DNA of 64,000 nt, taken from assembly GCA_010093685.1 (NCBI GenBank), contig MU006217.1, positions 1,657,644 through 1,721,643 on the forward strand. Reading direction: 5' to 3'. Position numbers and translations under genes: made by a program. Under the pieces are notes generated by a model that did not search any database, was not told the origin of the DNA, and was given only the letters and a program-made list of their open reading frames with translations. Source of the DNA: Ophiobolus disseminans (Eukaryota; Ascomycota; Dothideomycetes; Pleosporales; Phaeosphaeriaceae). Positions 33,225 to 43,729 of the stretch are shown in pieces (the first letter of the stretch is position 1; every line of letters starts with the position of its first letter).

Positions 33225-34148
33225 ATGGATCAATCACCAAGTTCAACAACTCGCTACGGTTTAGATTCAGGTGTTGATAGATCAAACTCGGTATCACCAC
33301 CTCGACCTCCTTCTGTGATCGAATGCTTCGAACAACAACTTCCGAATCTGAACGAAGGAAGTGAGAGCCAATATGGTAGTGTCGGTGCATCAGGTTCTGT
33401 CAGTGGTGTATACCCCGCACGTGATCTCCCGCGGCTAGCGTCTTGGCAGCCAGTCTCTTCTCCGTATACAGCCTCTCTTTTCCATAGTCTAATACTACAA
33501 GTTTCTCACCCATTGACAGGTTCCTCCATCGCCAATGCAATCGAGCCCAAGATCTTACGGTGCAAGCAAATCGATCACCTGACTGAGCTCGCAAACCGCG
33601 CCCTTCAAGCTAAGCGTGTTCTCACTACTCCATCAGGAAACCCACGCCCTGGTACCAGTCGATGTATTGCTAGCGACTTCAACTCCTGGGACAAATGGTC
33701 GGAGCAAGATATTGCCTCTGCTTCCAATGTGTACATTATGGAACCCATTCACGAGATACTTAAGGTTCTATATCCCGACGGCTGGGTTGTATCTGCAGAA
33801 TGTACCGATGCGGGACTGAGCAAGGTCTCTTGGATTTGGGGATAGGCATCGCAATGATGCTATGCATGAAGAACAGGAGGAGGATGGCGAGGAAGGACGA
33901 AAAAGAAGCGGCTGAACGACAAACGCCAAGTAAAGACACAACCGGCGGCAGAGGCAGAGGCAGAGGCAGTCATCACAGAGAACTTGCGTTATGACTTGAT
34001 CTTTCGTGAGCCATCAGTTCGCGGCGAAAAAGGTAAGACGATTGTCATTATCGAGTTCAAAAAAACAAAGCAGGTCCGATATAAAGATTTTAAGGGTGCT
34101 TTGGTTTCCATCAAGGACAGTACTCCTAACTACAACCAGTCTGATTGA
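33225..34148 (+). pseudogene. PD-(D/E)XK nuclease-like gene with two frameshifts
   Basis: The first 206 codons form a Ser/Pro-rich N-terminus and a helical region ending HEILKVLYPDGWVVSAECTD and GLSKVSWIWG. The same frame resumes later with AEAEAEAVITENLRYDLIF, then TIVIIEFKKTKQVRYKDF, which resembles the D ... E-x-K core of PD-(D/E)XK nuclease-like domains found in repeated families of plant-pathogenic ascomycetes. Between them the coding-like stretch DRHRNDAMHEEQEEDGEEGR lies in another frame. One missing G in GGGG near 33841 and one missing A in AAAAA near 33902 would restore a single frame. A splice solution (donor GTCTCT at about 33826, acceptor AAAAAG) is possible but weak. The protein stops early (NYNQSD) compared with the usual continuation. 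Confidence 0.5.
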
Positions 34149-34214
34149 ATTTCCTGATAGCAGAGGCTTCCGAACCGAAAGCAACAGCGCGGTCGATCCA
34201 TGCCTACACTCACG

Positions 34215-34934
34215 TTAGCTCACAAGATCATAGCAGAGGCAGTAGGAGGAACCCACATCAATTTTGGCGGGAGCAGGCTGACGATCTCTGCTGAGGATGT
34301 ACAAAGTGCTCCAATTTTGCGTCTGAACGATCGCCCAATCGACAGCGTAATCTAGCCTCCCATTAGCATCTCCGTAATCAAAAACTCCCTGATTGTTGAG
34401 CACGCACCTTGCACGATATAGTTCGGGCCCGGGCACTCCGCAGCTGGTGTTCCTGGAAAGCTGACAACGAAAGCTCCGCCAGCACCGTACGCTGAATCAA
34501 CTGGTGTCGCGGTGCCAACGATGTCGATGGAGAAAGTCCCTTGTGTCGCTGTGTTCACAACTTTTACGGTGCCATTATCCTTGCGATTCCATTAGCGAAT
34601 AGTTCACAACAAATCTCGCGGTGAAGCTTACATTGAGTGAGTAGTTTGCGGTCACGCATCGCGCTCCCGCAGTAGGTCCGAATGGAGTACCTGCGACTTG
34701 ATACCATGTGCCTAAGTAAGCTTTGAGGTCGAACGAGGCGTCTGGTACGGGATAGTAGCATGAACTTAGGTGTGTTAGAGTCCGGCGTGGGAATGTGCTT
34801 GGACCAGAAACTTACCCATCATATTGTGAAGCAACAACGTTCGGTGTGCTTGTGCTTCCGCTCGATTCTTGACGAGGAATGATCATGCTCGAGGCGACCG
34901 AAGTCAGAGCTGTGATGGTGGTTGCGACGCGCAT
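34215..34934 (-). CDS. secreted lipocalin-like protein, 186 aa, four exons
   Basis: Exons 34934..34816, 34764..34632, 34579..34408, 34351..34215; introns of 51, 52 and 56 nt, all GT-AG. The N-terminus MRVATTITALTSVASSMIIP is a signal peptide. After a Ser/Thr linker comes CYYPVPDASFDLKAYLGTWY, with the lipocalin G-x-W signature, then QVAGTPFGP, ARCVTANYSLN, DNGTVKVVNTATQGTF and finally DYAVDWAIVQTQNWSTLYIL, matching the conserved later strands of the Blc/apolipoprotein-D type. Lipocalins bind small hydrophobic ligands; the ligand is unknown. The last about 15 residues (after PAPAKID) are unlike the usual C-terminal helix, so a further intron or an altered 3' end is possible. Confidence 0.75.
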
Positions 34935-35218
34935 ATTGTGATGTCGATGTCGGATGCGTGGTAATCGTTGCAATTAGTGCTGAAATGAGTAATCGATTCG
35001 ACGAATTCACTTGTTCAACAGGGCACGACTTAAGTTTATATGGTGGTTCACATGTCTTCCTAGCGTTCCGCCGTCCCTCCACAATTCAACGTCATGCTTC
35101 GCTTGCGTAACACCCAGCCACCTCCACAACAACATCGCAAGCCACGATCGCAGTCTTGAATGCACCTTGCCGGTGTCCTGGCCGGACAAATCATAGCGGA
35201 AGCGAAGCGGAGGAGAGC

Positions 35219-35470
35219 TTAGAACGTGTAAGCGAGGGTTTGCCAAGAAAGCGGACATTCATCCTTCGTGAATCTGTGGCTGTTTGAAAGCTTGGCGGAG
35301 ACTGTAAAGTTCTCAATACGATAGATGCCGCTTGCTTGCAGCCGTTGTTGGGATGAGTGTTGCTGTCGACTTGAGGCAGGTACGCGGAAGTGATGACGTA
35401 GGTGCCGTCTTGGCCGAAGAGCTGCATCATCGTCATTTCGACCTCGGTGACCGCAAAGCAATCCCATGAA
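35219..35470 (-). pseudogene. possible decayed small secreted-protein gene
   Basis: One minus-strand frame reads CFAVTEVEMTMMQLFGQDGT, then SAYLPQVDSN and GCKQAA. The continuation that looks coding (YRIENFTVSAKLSNSHRFTK, ECPLSWQTLAYTF then stop) lies one frame away, so one base appears to be missing near 35325. A putative intron acceptor (TGTTAG) lies before the first block at about 35470. No signal peptide exon could be fixed. Weak evidence. Confidence 0.28.
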
Positions 35471-36225
35471 CACTAACATGTTGAGAACCCGAGAGATTGC
35501 TGGCAGCAGCGTGATCTTGCCACCCCCAATCGCTCGCTCGCACTCTAGGTGTCTTCAATGGTCTTGAGGAGGAGCCTGTTAGGAGTGCCTGTGCATGCTG
35601 TACACATACTCCTGAAGTGTGCTGGACCTGTACACCTGCAGCCTCATCTATTCAACATTATTTGGTGCAATAGCTTCACTCAGTTGCTACTTAGAATGAA
35701 TAGGAGCACCTTCACTCATTGTAAGCGCACAAATGTACCGAGGGAGCAGTACGACCATCATTCTAGATCGTAACATCTTGGATTGCACCGAAAATAATGA
35801 ATTCAGACAAGCGCTTATTTTCATCTTTCACTTGCTGAACTCGTGCTCACCTACACCGCACGGACCAAGCTTGCTTCTTCCCTATCGAAGACTCCGAGAC
35901 TTCAACCCTCGCAACATCGCATTCAGTCAGCCCCTCAACCACCGCAGAATGCATCACGTTCCTCCAAGCCGTTCCAAAGATGTAATTAGCGGTTTGCCCA
36001 CCCCGCCAGGCACGCCCGCCAAAAAGCCCGCGAGCCCATATATTGCAGGGGCTACATTTACAGTAAGTTGGGTGAGCCCAAAAAAAACAGCATAAAGAAA
36101 TTGTTTCGTTACGAAAGCCGAAACCCGCTCATGTCGTTCCAAAACTGCCTATACAACTAAATTGAACATCGAAGATCTACGCAAGAGAAAAGAATGTTTC
36201 GACTCACGCAGCGTTCAAGTATACC
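35471..36225. other. intergenic, nothing firmly supported
   Basis: A Pro-rich frame at 35949..36062 (SGLPTPPGTPAKKPASP) runs into a GTAAGT donor-like site, but no downstream exon could be found. Confidence 0.4.
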
Positions 36226-36823
36226 TTACTGCCGTTTCACAATCGCAACTTCAAACACCGTACCCTTCAGCGGGCTCTCACTGCCGACCGTAATGCTTCC
36301 AATACCCATGCCTTGGTTGGTATGGCATCCCTCAGGCTCCCACTTGTCGAGCACGTGCGCAAAGTAGCCGTAGCAGTCTTCTTTTGCCCAGCGAGCGCCT
36401 AGGTCACTTGGCTGTGTAGGGGGGGTGACAGTGACTAGTAGGCTGTATTAGCACGTGGTTAAATTACCACAGAAAGATAAACTTACATTTCGCATCCCAT
36501 CCGCTCTGCTTGTTGCCCTTGTACAGCACGTTCGCGTGTTGTGTGGTTGTCTTTTGTTCCTTGAGTGAGATGTCGGTCGCCAGAGTACATATAAGGCTCT
36601 CGGGACGCGTCGCGTAGGCACACGGGATCATCGCAGTGCATGCGTTGGTGAGCAAGGTGTCGAGTAGGATGCCCTGGTTGCCGCCGATGGTGTATTCTGA
36701 GGTTTTGTCACAGTTTACTGTGCTGTCGGTAGCAATTTTCCAGCTATCTGGTGTTGTTGTTTGCGCAAGCGGAGCCGCAAGAGAGTTTGCGACCAGTGTG
36801 CTGAGAACGAGTGTTGCGTACAT
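36226..36823 (-). CDS. secreted protein of unknown family, 181 aa
   Basis: Exons 36823..36487 and 36434..36226; the 52 nt intron (GTAAGT ... ACTAG) joins GWDAK-F-TVTPPTQPSD in frame. Signal peptide MYATLVLSTLVANSLAAPLA. The mature protein has six Cys (VNCDK, TNACTA, IPCAY, LICTL, DCYGY, EGCHT) and blocks KTSEYTIGGNQGILLDTLL and GMGIGSITVGSESPL. The ending is basic (AIVKRQ). No domain recognised. Length, signal peptide and paired Cys fit an extracellular protein or effector candidate. Confidence 0.8.
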
Positions 36824-37611
36824 CTTGACTGATGCGATAGACCTCAGTTTTGGTGAGGTGGTTGAGGGTGGACAAGTAATTGTTATGGCCGTTGGTGATG
36901 TGCGATAATGATGCAACGGGACCAAATACAATGAATTATATGGGTAACAGCTGAACGTTATTCAAGCAAGGGAGAGTGAGTGTAAATGGAGTCTTCACGG
37001 TACGTGCAGCCGTCGGATCCGGACAGCGGTACCTAGCAACGGCGCAACTGTAATTTGACGTGCAGAAACTTTCATATTAGCAAGGAATTAGACAGGAGGA
37101 TGCCTTACCAGCAATGCCTCCTCAGAATGTTCCGCCCGTGAATGAAGGATCGAGTTGGCGGTGCCTGACGGCGATGGGGGCTGGGATTGTGGCACAGGCC
37201 ACCTTCGGTTCCCGAACCTTTGCACCATGGAAGAAGCCTTGCGGATGCTGGAAACAGATGCTCAATCTATTCCCGTCTCACGCAGGCGTACTAGACGAGT
37301 GGTGATTTGTTGCGGAAATGAGGCCAGGGCCCGGTTTGGTCGAAAGGGAATCAGTTAGGACAGGCACAGTCCGGGAATTGGCGGTTCGTTTCGAAACATG
37401 CTTGGTCGAAAGCATGAACAGCGTTCCCTCTAACCGCCATGAGGTCATTTGAGAGTTTCGAAATGAAGCGCCAGATGGCTGGAATGTGGGGTGTCGCTAT
37501 CGATAGCGCGTGATCGTCGTTCGGTACCAACCGGCACTTTTGTGGAGACGTCGCTTCCATCATTTCTACGACCCTCCGGATGTCGTAACTCACCCTTCAT
37601 GTTGTCCAAGA
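36824..37611. other. intergenic, nothing recognised
   Basis: Promoter side of the secreted-protein gene and 3' side of the Zn2Cys6 gene. A 14 bp palindrome CGCTATCGATAGCG occurs at about 37495..37508. Confidence 0.5.
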
Positions 37612-39165
37612 TTATAGATACAGGCTTTTACCTCCCCATAGCTCCGATAGATCGACCTGAAAAGCCTCCGCCACCACAAACCCACGAACAACCGTAGTTT
37701 GCAAAAGGCCCATGATCTCGTTTCTTGCGTGATCATCGGTCGCTCGCGCGCCGGCCACACGCAGAGGAAAGAAGAGAAGGATACCAGAAACTCCAAGTAT
37801 CAACAATGCATGACTGAGGAGGAGGATTTTGGAGACGTGCTGATCGATTTGACTGCGCGACAGCATAGGCGCATCCGGCCCATTAGACCCGGCCCAGTGC
37901 ATGTGGTAGTCGAAAGTACCTGACAGATAGATGCTGATGGCATGATAGTAGACTTGTGCGATCAAAAGTTCAGTATCTGGCCTGCTTGGTGTTTTCAACT
38001 GGCTGCGATTGGTTTGCACATGCCGTTCCCAGTCCGCTGTCTCAGTCCACCATTGCCGGAGCATCTGCTGCAGGATCAGACCTTCATTAGCCAAAAATAA
38101 AGACATGGCATATTGTGCTTCCGGTGTGAACTGCAAGGCACGATCGCAGAAATCTATGGCTCTGATGCTTAGATCTGAAGTCATCGGAAGAATGTCGAAC
38201 AACGCTTCTTTGGGATGCCACAAAGCTGCGCCTTCGTCTCGCCATAGCTGGGCTAACGCATCAACCCATTCCGCTTCACCGAGGAAAGTAGGTGACGAGT
38301 ATATCAAAGATCTAGCGATTTCGAAAATTCGTGTCGCAAGGAAGAAAGCTCGACGTTGTCCACTATCAGCGCCCAGACCAAGCATACTGTCAGGACGCTG
38401 TAGTCGCAGTATTGTGCATGTACCGTGCAAGAAATGCGACAGCCAATTGTCTCCAGTGGGATCGCGCATCAACTGTGTTTCATGAGTTCAATGAGGTCAA
38501 CACAATTCTCGATATAACACATACCTCGAATAGTCCAAGGAAGAATGTTGTCCAAAGTGCAGACGAATTCCCAAGGAACGCATTTGAGGCTATACGTTTC
38601 TGCATGTCACGGACGGATCGGGCATAGGCTCGCAAAGCCTCCAACTTGTATGCTTCGCAATTTCCTGCCATTCCAGGTATAGTAGTACGCAGTTGCTGTG
38701 GGCGGTGTTGCAAAGATATGGCCTGAATTGCGTCTCTCAAAGCGGGCGATGTGTTGACTGCTGCTTTCAAATCTCGAACGCCTGGACTTCCGTCGCCGAT
38801 AAAAGCATTCATTGGCAGTAAAGTCGTGAAGAAGTACTGCAAGTCGAGGTCCAATCCTTGCAAGGCCATGGAATGCGGTACACAAATTGCCATGTGCTCA
38901 GTCGCCGAAAGTCTAGGGATAGTTCGTCCGATATTGGCGTTGGAAGTGTCTTCTACGAAGACTGGCGTACATGCCTTCACTGGCATTGTGCATGTTCGCC
39001 CGGCTCGCTTGCAGTTTTCACAGGGAACACCGTCACGGCACTTTTTCATGTTAGCACAACGCTGGCATACTTGCAGAAGATGCCTACCCTAATCTTGCGC
39101 TTGACACAAGCGTCGCAACGTCTTCTGCGTGCTTTGCGCCCATCGTAAGGTCCGACATGATGCAT
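37612..39165 (-). CDS. Zn2Cys6 transcription factor, 484 aa
   Basis: Exons 39165..39088, 39040..38525 and 38472..37612. The 47 nt first intron (GTAGGC, branch GCTAACA, acceptor AAAAAG) lies inside the zinc cluster. Only the spliced form gives the canonical C-x2-C-x6-C-x5-C-x2-C-x6-C pattern: CDACVKRKIR joined to CRDGVPCENCKRAGRTC at about residues 16-42. An Arg-rich stretch (GRKARRRR) precedes it. The rest matches the fungal-specific regulator layout: FFTTLLPMNAFIGDGSP, LLRDAI-like helices, and a long C-terminal helical region (ALRAYARSVRDMQKRI, RRAFFLATRIFEIARSLIY). It would be a nuclear DNA-binding regulator. It is divergent from the PAF-acetylhydrolase-like gene, a possible target. Confidence 0.9.
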
Positions 39166-39715
39166 GTGAAGCGGCTAGAGTGGATATGACCGGCTGATTG
39201 GGTTGTTGGTGCGGTGGTGGATGTCAGGAGTATGTCACAATACGGAGCTGTGAGGAACGGCGGGTATGCATCTGGAAGTGTTACTGCGAGCCTGATTGAT
39301 GACTCGTAAGACCTCGCGGTCCGACTGAGTGGAAAAGTAGGCTTGACCATTTTAGGAAGCGATACAGCGCCGCTAAGCCAAATGGGATCATCCGGCCAGT
39401 CCTTGTACGTATGCTTCTGGTCCTGTTACATCCCGAGTTGGTCAAGGGAATGAGCCACTCACTCTTTCCTGGCGGTGTCTGGAAGATGACCATTATCGTG
39501 CATTTGGTAGCTGCGGCGTTCTTGACCAGATTTGGAGATGATAGAGCGCTGAGAAGAGGGCATCCTCCACCCGTAATCCTCTGAAGTGTTCGTGCTTCGA
39601 AAGTTCCTACATAAGTAGCCATAGAGTACAGGATTGCAGCCACCAGAACACACCACAGTCTTACCTTTCCACAGCTTCCTCTCATTTGCCTTCATCAAGA
39701 GCTACCGACGTAATC
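39166..39715. promoter_or_regulatory. divergent promoter, Zn2Cys6 gene and hydrolase gene
   Basis: About 550 bp between the two start codons. Minus-strand frames here (up to 134 codons) have no features. Confidence 0.5.
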
Positions 39716-40855
39716 ATGGTGTACCAAACCGTCTTCACTATTGCAACATTGGCTCTGTGGCCATTGCGTGCGGCATCAGCAACTGTACTTCCAGTAGCTG
39801 GGCCTAAGCGCTTCGATGTCGCGATCACCACTGCCTCTCTGACAGATTCAGATCGACTTGACCCGTTCACAGGTGACGGCCGAGCACGATCCATCATGGT
39901 TTCCAGCTTCAACCCGGTCGCTTCTTGCCTTCAGACGCATCTGGAGGCTTACATGCCGCCAGCCACTGCCGCCTTCCTGGATGACAAGTTCTCGGCGTAT
40001 GGCCTACCCAATGGATCTTTTCGATCATTGCAGATCGAGACCTGTAACACCACGCAACGAGGCCCTTGTTCGTCAGATAATTTCCCGCTCGTGCTCTTCT
40101 CTGGCGCTTCGGAAACCTCGCGACTGATATACACCAGCATGCTTCAGAGTATTGCTGCAACTGGGTATCTGGTTGTGTCGATCGACCATCCTTACGATGC
40201 TGACGTCGTGGAGTTCCTGGACGGCACCACCGTAACAGGCAAAGATATTAGCAGCGATGAAGATATCGAGCTTGCGCTTGCTACACGCGTTGGAGATATA
40301 ACCTTCGTCCGACAACAGATGACGAACGCTACCATCGCAGACAACCTGTTCCCCGGCCACCAACTTGGGAATCGCTTGCCGAAGACAGCAGTTATTGGTC
40401 ATTCTTTGGGCGGAGCAACGGCAGCCTCTGCGATGCTGCAAGACGTTTCCATCAATGCCGGACTGAACCTCGATGGTAGCATGTTTGGCAAAGTCCTGGA
40501 AGCCGGACTCGACCGCCCTTTCATGTTGATGGGCCATGAGAACAAGACACAAGAGACGGACCCATCTTGGAAGGCGATTTGGCTTCAGATTAAGGAATGG
40601 AAGGCCGAATTTGAAGTCAAAGGTGCCGCACACTACAGCTTCTCCGATCTACCTCTCATCACCGCCGTGCTGGGTCTTCAAGAGCAGCTTCCGGCGGAGG
40701 TCGCAGAATTTTTGGGTACTATCGAGGGGCACCATATGACCGAGCTCATAGTTGAATACGTGTCAATGTTTCTGGACCTGGTGCTCAAGAATGGCTCGGA
40801 AAATGGGCTGATCGAAAGCAACGACAACTTTCCGGAGGTTGTAGTTGGGGCGTAG
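39716..40855 (+). CDS. PAF-acetylhydrolase-like secreted alpha/beta hydrolase, 379 aa
   Basis: Single exon; start at the Met before a signal peptide (MVYQTVFTIATLALWPLRAA). Nucleophile elbow VIGHSLGGATAAS (G-x-S-x-G) with an oxyanion-side block PLVLFSGASETSRLIYTSML, then VVSIDHPYDADVVEF, GLNLDGSMFG and the catalytic His region GAAHYSFSDLPLIT. These follow the order of platelet-activating-factor acetylhydrolase-like esterases (isoform II type). Extracellular esterase or phospholipase-like activity is likely. The substrate cannot be read from the sequence. Confidence 0.82.
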   Translation: MVYQTVFTIATLALWPLRAASATVLPVAGPKRFDVAITTASLTDSDRLDPFTGDGRARSIMVSSFNPVASCLQTHLEAYMPPATAAFLDDKFSAYGLPNGSFRSLQIETCNTTQRGPCSSDNFPLVLFSGASETSRLIYTSMLQSIAATGYLVVSIDHPYDADVVEFLDGTTVTGKDISSDEDIELALATRVGDITFVRQQMTNATIADNLFPGHQLGNRLPKTAVIGHSLGGATAASAMLQDVSINAGLNLDGSMFGKVLEAGLDRPFMLMGHENKTQETDPSWKAIWLQIKEWKAEFEVKGAAHYSFSDLPLITAVLGLQEQLPAEVAEFLGTIEGHHMTELIVEYVSMFLDLVLKNGSENGLIESNDNFPEVVVGA

Positions 40856-41610
40856 CTCAGTCGCAACATGCTACAAGGACATGCGCATTGTTGGGAGGGT
40901 GGTTATGAATCTGCGTATTCATGTACTAGTATTTATCGATAGTTCTGGAGCGGCCGAAAAGTAAAGGTCTGGGAATACTCGGTAATTGCGGGACCAGTTG
41001 TTACATTGCAGGTGACTCGTCTGAATATTCTAAGATCTGAATGTTTGGTTTTAAACATGTAGCAATGCCCACGTATAACATCCGAGGTAGGTGATGGAGA
41101 GGGACGAAAGACACGATGAATCGACTTAAGCAAGCCGCCAAGACCATCTGTGATTAGTCATGAGGCTTTCCCCAGCTCCCCAGCCCTGCAACTCCAAGCT
41201 GACTCACCGCCAACTTCCCCACCACGAAACCCAGATCTGGCGTCCTCAAGACAGCGAAACACGCCTTCCCAGGCGATAGCGCGTTCCTCGCACTTGCATA
41301 GCGGCACGAATTCAGCGGCCCCAAACCTAGAGAATGCATTACGCTGTGTCAACGTTATCGAGCCGACGCTGAGCTCAGCATACCATTCATATGGGGCGTA
41401 CGGCTTATGATGACCAAGTAACAAGAGGAATCTCATTGGCCGTGTTCTACCACAGGCTGCATGCCCAGATCGGGGCGGTAGAAGTAGTGGCGGCGAGGCC
41501 GTGGAGGATCGACTGCTACCTAATGTAGAAGCGACATTGTCAAAGTTTGCGTCGAAATTTATATCCACAGCATTTCCTACACAATCTCTCATCTTCAAGT
41601 TTGTTGCACA
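40856..41610. other. intergenic, nothing recognised
   Basis: Contains the 3' end of the hydrolase gene and the promoter of the hemerythrin gene. The long minus-strand frame 41158..41778 is mostly the shadow of the gene starting at 41611. Confidence 0.5.
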
Positions 41611-42421
41611 ATGTCGAAACCCTGGGCTGATACACCCTTCACCCTCCTCCCCATCCCCGGCACCCCAAACGCTCCAACATGTACCGACGTGTCTCTTCTC
41701 TCTGTTTGCGTCGAAATGGCAAACGTACACAACGCCCTTCTTCGCGGCCTGAATAGTATCTATCTCCAAGCCCCACACGTCACCGCTCCAGCCGATATCA
41801 TGGACCTAATGCTCTACGCCAAAGCCTGGGCCGACGTCGTCTTCCACCACCACTCAGGCGAAGAGAAACTGCTCTTTCCAGTCTTGACTGAGATTGCAAA
41901 AGAAGCGGGGATGGAGGGTGATGTGATGGAAAGTAATATAGTACAGCATCATGCGTTTGAAGAAGGGCTTAACGAGACAATGAGATGGTGCGAGGATGTA
42001 CGTGCTGGAAACAAGGATTTTGACGCAAAGGTACTTGTTGAACTGATTGACTCTTTTGCGCCCATCCTCGTGCAGCATCTACACAACGAAATCGACACGT
42101 TGGTTAAGCTGGACGCATGCGATGGGAAGAAGATCAAGAAAGCGATGGCGGAGACGGCGCAGGCGGCGATCAAGACGGCTGATGTGGTATGCATACTCCT
42201 TGTGTTAATCGCTGAAGCTAACATCCATTACGTAGTACATCGTCTTGCCGCAGATCATGGGATGCATTGATAGGGGATACCCCGGCAGCGGAGACTTCCC
42301 ACCCGTACCGTTCTTCTTACCTTATCTGAATGCGTGGTGGTTCTCACGGAGGTACAAGGGGTGTTGGAGGTTTAATCCGTGTGATCATTGGGGGAGGCCG
42401 AGGCCGTTGGTGTTTCTGTGA
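41611..42421 (+). CDS. hemerythrin/HHE-domain protein, 253 aa
   Basis: Exons 41611..42186 and 42236..42421; the 49 nt intron (GTATGC ... CGTAG) joins TADV to YIVLPQIMGCIDRG. His/Glu ligands occur in the expected order for a four-helix HHE bundle: NVHNALLRGL, VVFHHHSGEEKLLFPVL, NIVQHHAFEEGL and VQHLHNEIDTL. Such domains bind a di-iron centre or oxygen, or serve redox sensing. The C-terminal part after the bundle is short and aromatic, containing FLPYLNAWWFSRRYKGCW and WGRPRPLVFL, as in other fungal HHE proteins. Probably cytoplasmic; no signal peptide. Confidence 0.87.
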
Positions 42422-42579
42422 TGGGTAGATGTGGACGTGAGATGAGGTATCCTAGATTTCACTACTACGCTGATTCAAGGACGATCGTTGGAAAAAAATT
42501 ATCATATCATATCATTCTACACCTACTCCAGAGTCTCACAAGACCCCAGATCTACGATTTAAATCAGATTAGTCACAGA

Positions 42580-43401
42580 CTACTCCGCATCCTTCGCCCC
42601 ACCGACCGGCCACATCTCGACATCCTCCTTTTTTCCACCTTTCTTCGATGGGCCGCGACGACAGCGAAAATACAGCGTCCCAAGTAGAGCAAGGACAATC
42701 GTAATCGCAATCGCACCGGCGAAGCCTAGAAATATATCCCGACCGCTCTTATTATTCCGGTTTGCGTGTATCGTTGGCGAGGGCGTCGACGTCTCCGCGA
42801 GCTCTCGCACGGCTGAGTTGGGCGAGACCTGATCTACTTGCCGACGCCCGTTAGTGACGGAATTAGTCGGGACTCCACGTCCCCACGGATAATATGGCTC
42901 CACAGCTATTGAGGCCTGCGTTCGTGGAGAAGCCGTTACTACGCCCTCGCCCTGTCGACCCGGCCAAAGGAACTGTGAACCCGCGAGCGAAATTTCGCTT
43001 GCACCTTGCTTCGCACACCATGGAGTGGTCGAAACGACAGCTTTGGTTGCAAAGGGATCGGCTGTGGGAATTCCAGGGGCCCATGGATGGGGGGAGTTGC
43101 GTTGAGCACTTGGTAGAGATGCGGAGCGTTGGGGTGGCGATGGGGCTGCTGGAGCGGTTTCGAATGGGAGGGAGTGGGCTGTTGGGATGGATGGACCCCA
43201 GGGGCGTGGGTAGTTGGGTTGAGTGACGGGTAGGAATCGTTTGTTAGCTCGAGGGGCTGGCGAAGGTGCTGCTGAAGCAGGTATGCTGGTGACTGACATT
43301 TCGAATGGCGTACCTACCGAGTTGACGGGAATGGTGACGATGCTAGGCCCTGGTTTCGATGTCGATATCTGGGTTGTTGTGGTGTCCGAGTTCATCTGCA
43401 T
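42580..43401 (-). CDS. single-pass membrane protein, Pro-rich ectodomain, 273 aa
   Basis: Start chosen at MQMNSDTTTT; the frame extends upstream but without support. The N-terminal about 210 residues are Ser/Thr/Pro-rich. They contain three degenerate repeats: NYPRPWGPSIPTA, NSPHPWAPGIPTA and YYPWGRGVPT. One transmembrane helix follows (IFLGFAGAIAITIVLALLGT), with a basic Cys-containing juxtamembrane segment (LYFRCRRGPSKKGGKK) and a short acidic tail. No signal peptide at this start, so the topology could be N-out type III or the true start may be spliced. Resembles Ser/Thr-rich cell-surface proteins in layout; function unknown. Confidence 0.68.
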   Translation of the reverse strand: MQMNSDTTTTQISTSKPGPSIVTIPVNSVGTPFEMSVTSIPASAAPSPAPRANKRFLPVTQPNYPRPWGPSIPTAHSLPFETAPAAPSPPQRSASLPSAQRNSPHPWAPGIPTADPFATKAVVSTTPWCAKQGASEISLAGSQFLWPGRQGEGVVTASPRTQASIAVEPYYPWGRGVPTNSVTNGRRQVDQVSPNSAVRELAETSTPSPTIHANRNNKSGRDIFLGFAGAIAITIVLALLGTLYFRCRRGPSKKGGKKEDVEMWPVGGAKDAE

Positions 43402-43729
43402 TGTTGCGGTTGTGGATGTTTTGAGGTTGGTGCTAGTGGTAAAACTTGGAGATTCGGAAAGGAACTCAAAGTTGATATAGTGATAAAGTACAGCGAGATA
43501 TATGCATACACAATGCACCGGTACCAAGCATCGTGGAAGTGATTTTCGTCCATGTGTTTGTCGTTCTAGGGGACTACGGTGGCGTGTGAAAAACGTAGTG
43601 AAAGGTGGAAATACGCCGTCTTTACCCAGGTTATTACACTGCAGGCCTAACATACTGTCATGTCGTGGTCCGTACTCCAAACCCATCAATGCGTACCTAA
43701 TCCCACCATACTAACGCACCCTCATCAAT

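Noticed and set aside
35949..36062. Pro-rich exon-like frame ending at a GTAAGT site
   Set aside because: No acceptor or second exon could be found, and the overlapping minus frame is equally open.
41158..41778. 206-codon minus frame overlapping the hemerythrin gene
   Set aside because: Opposite-strand shadow plus promoter sequence; the plus-strand HHE protein has clear ligands and a good intron.
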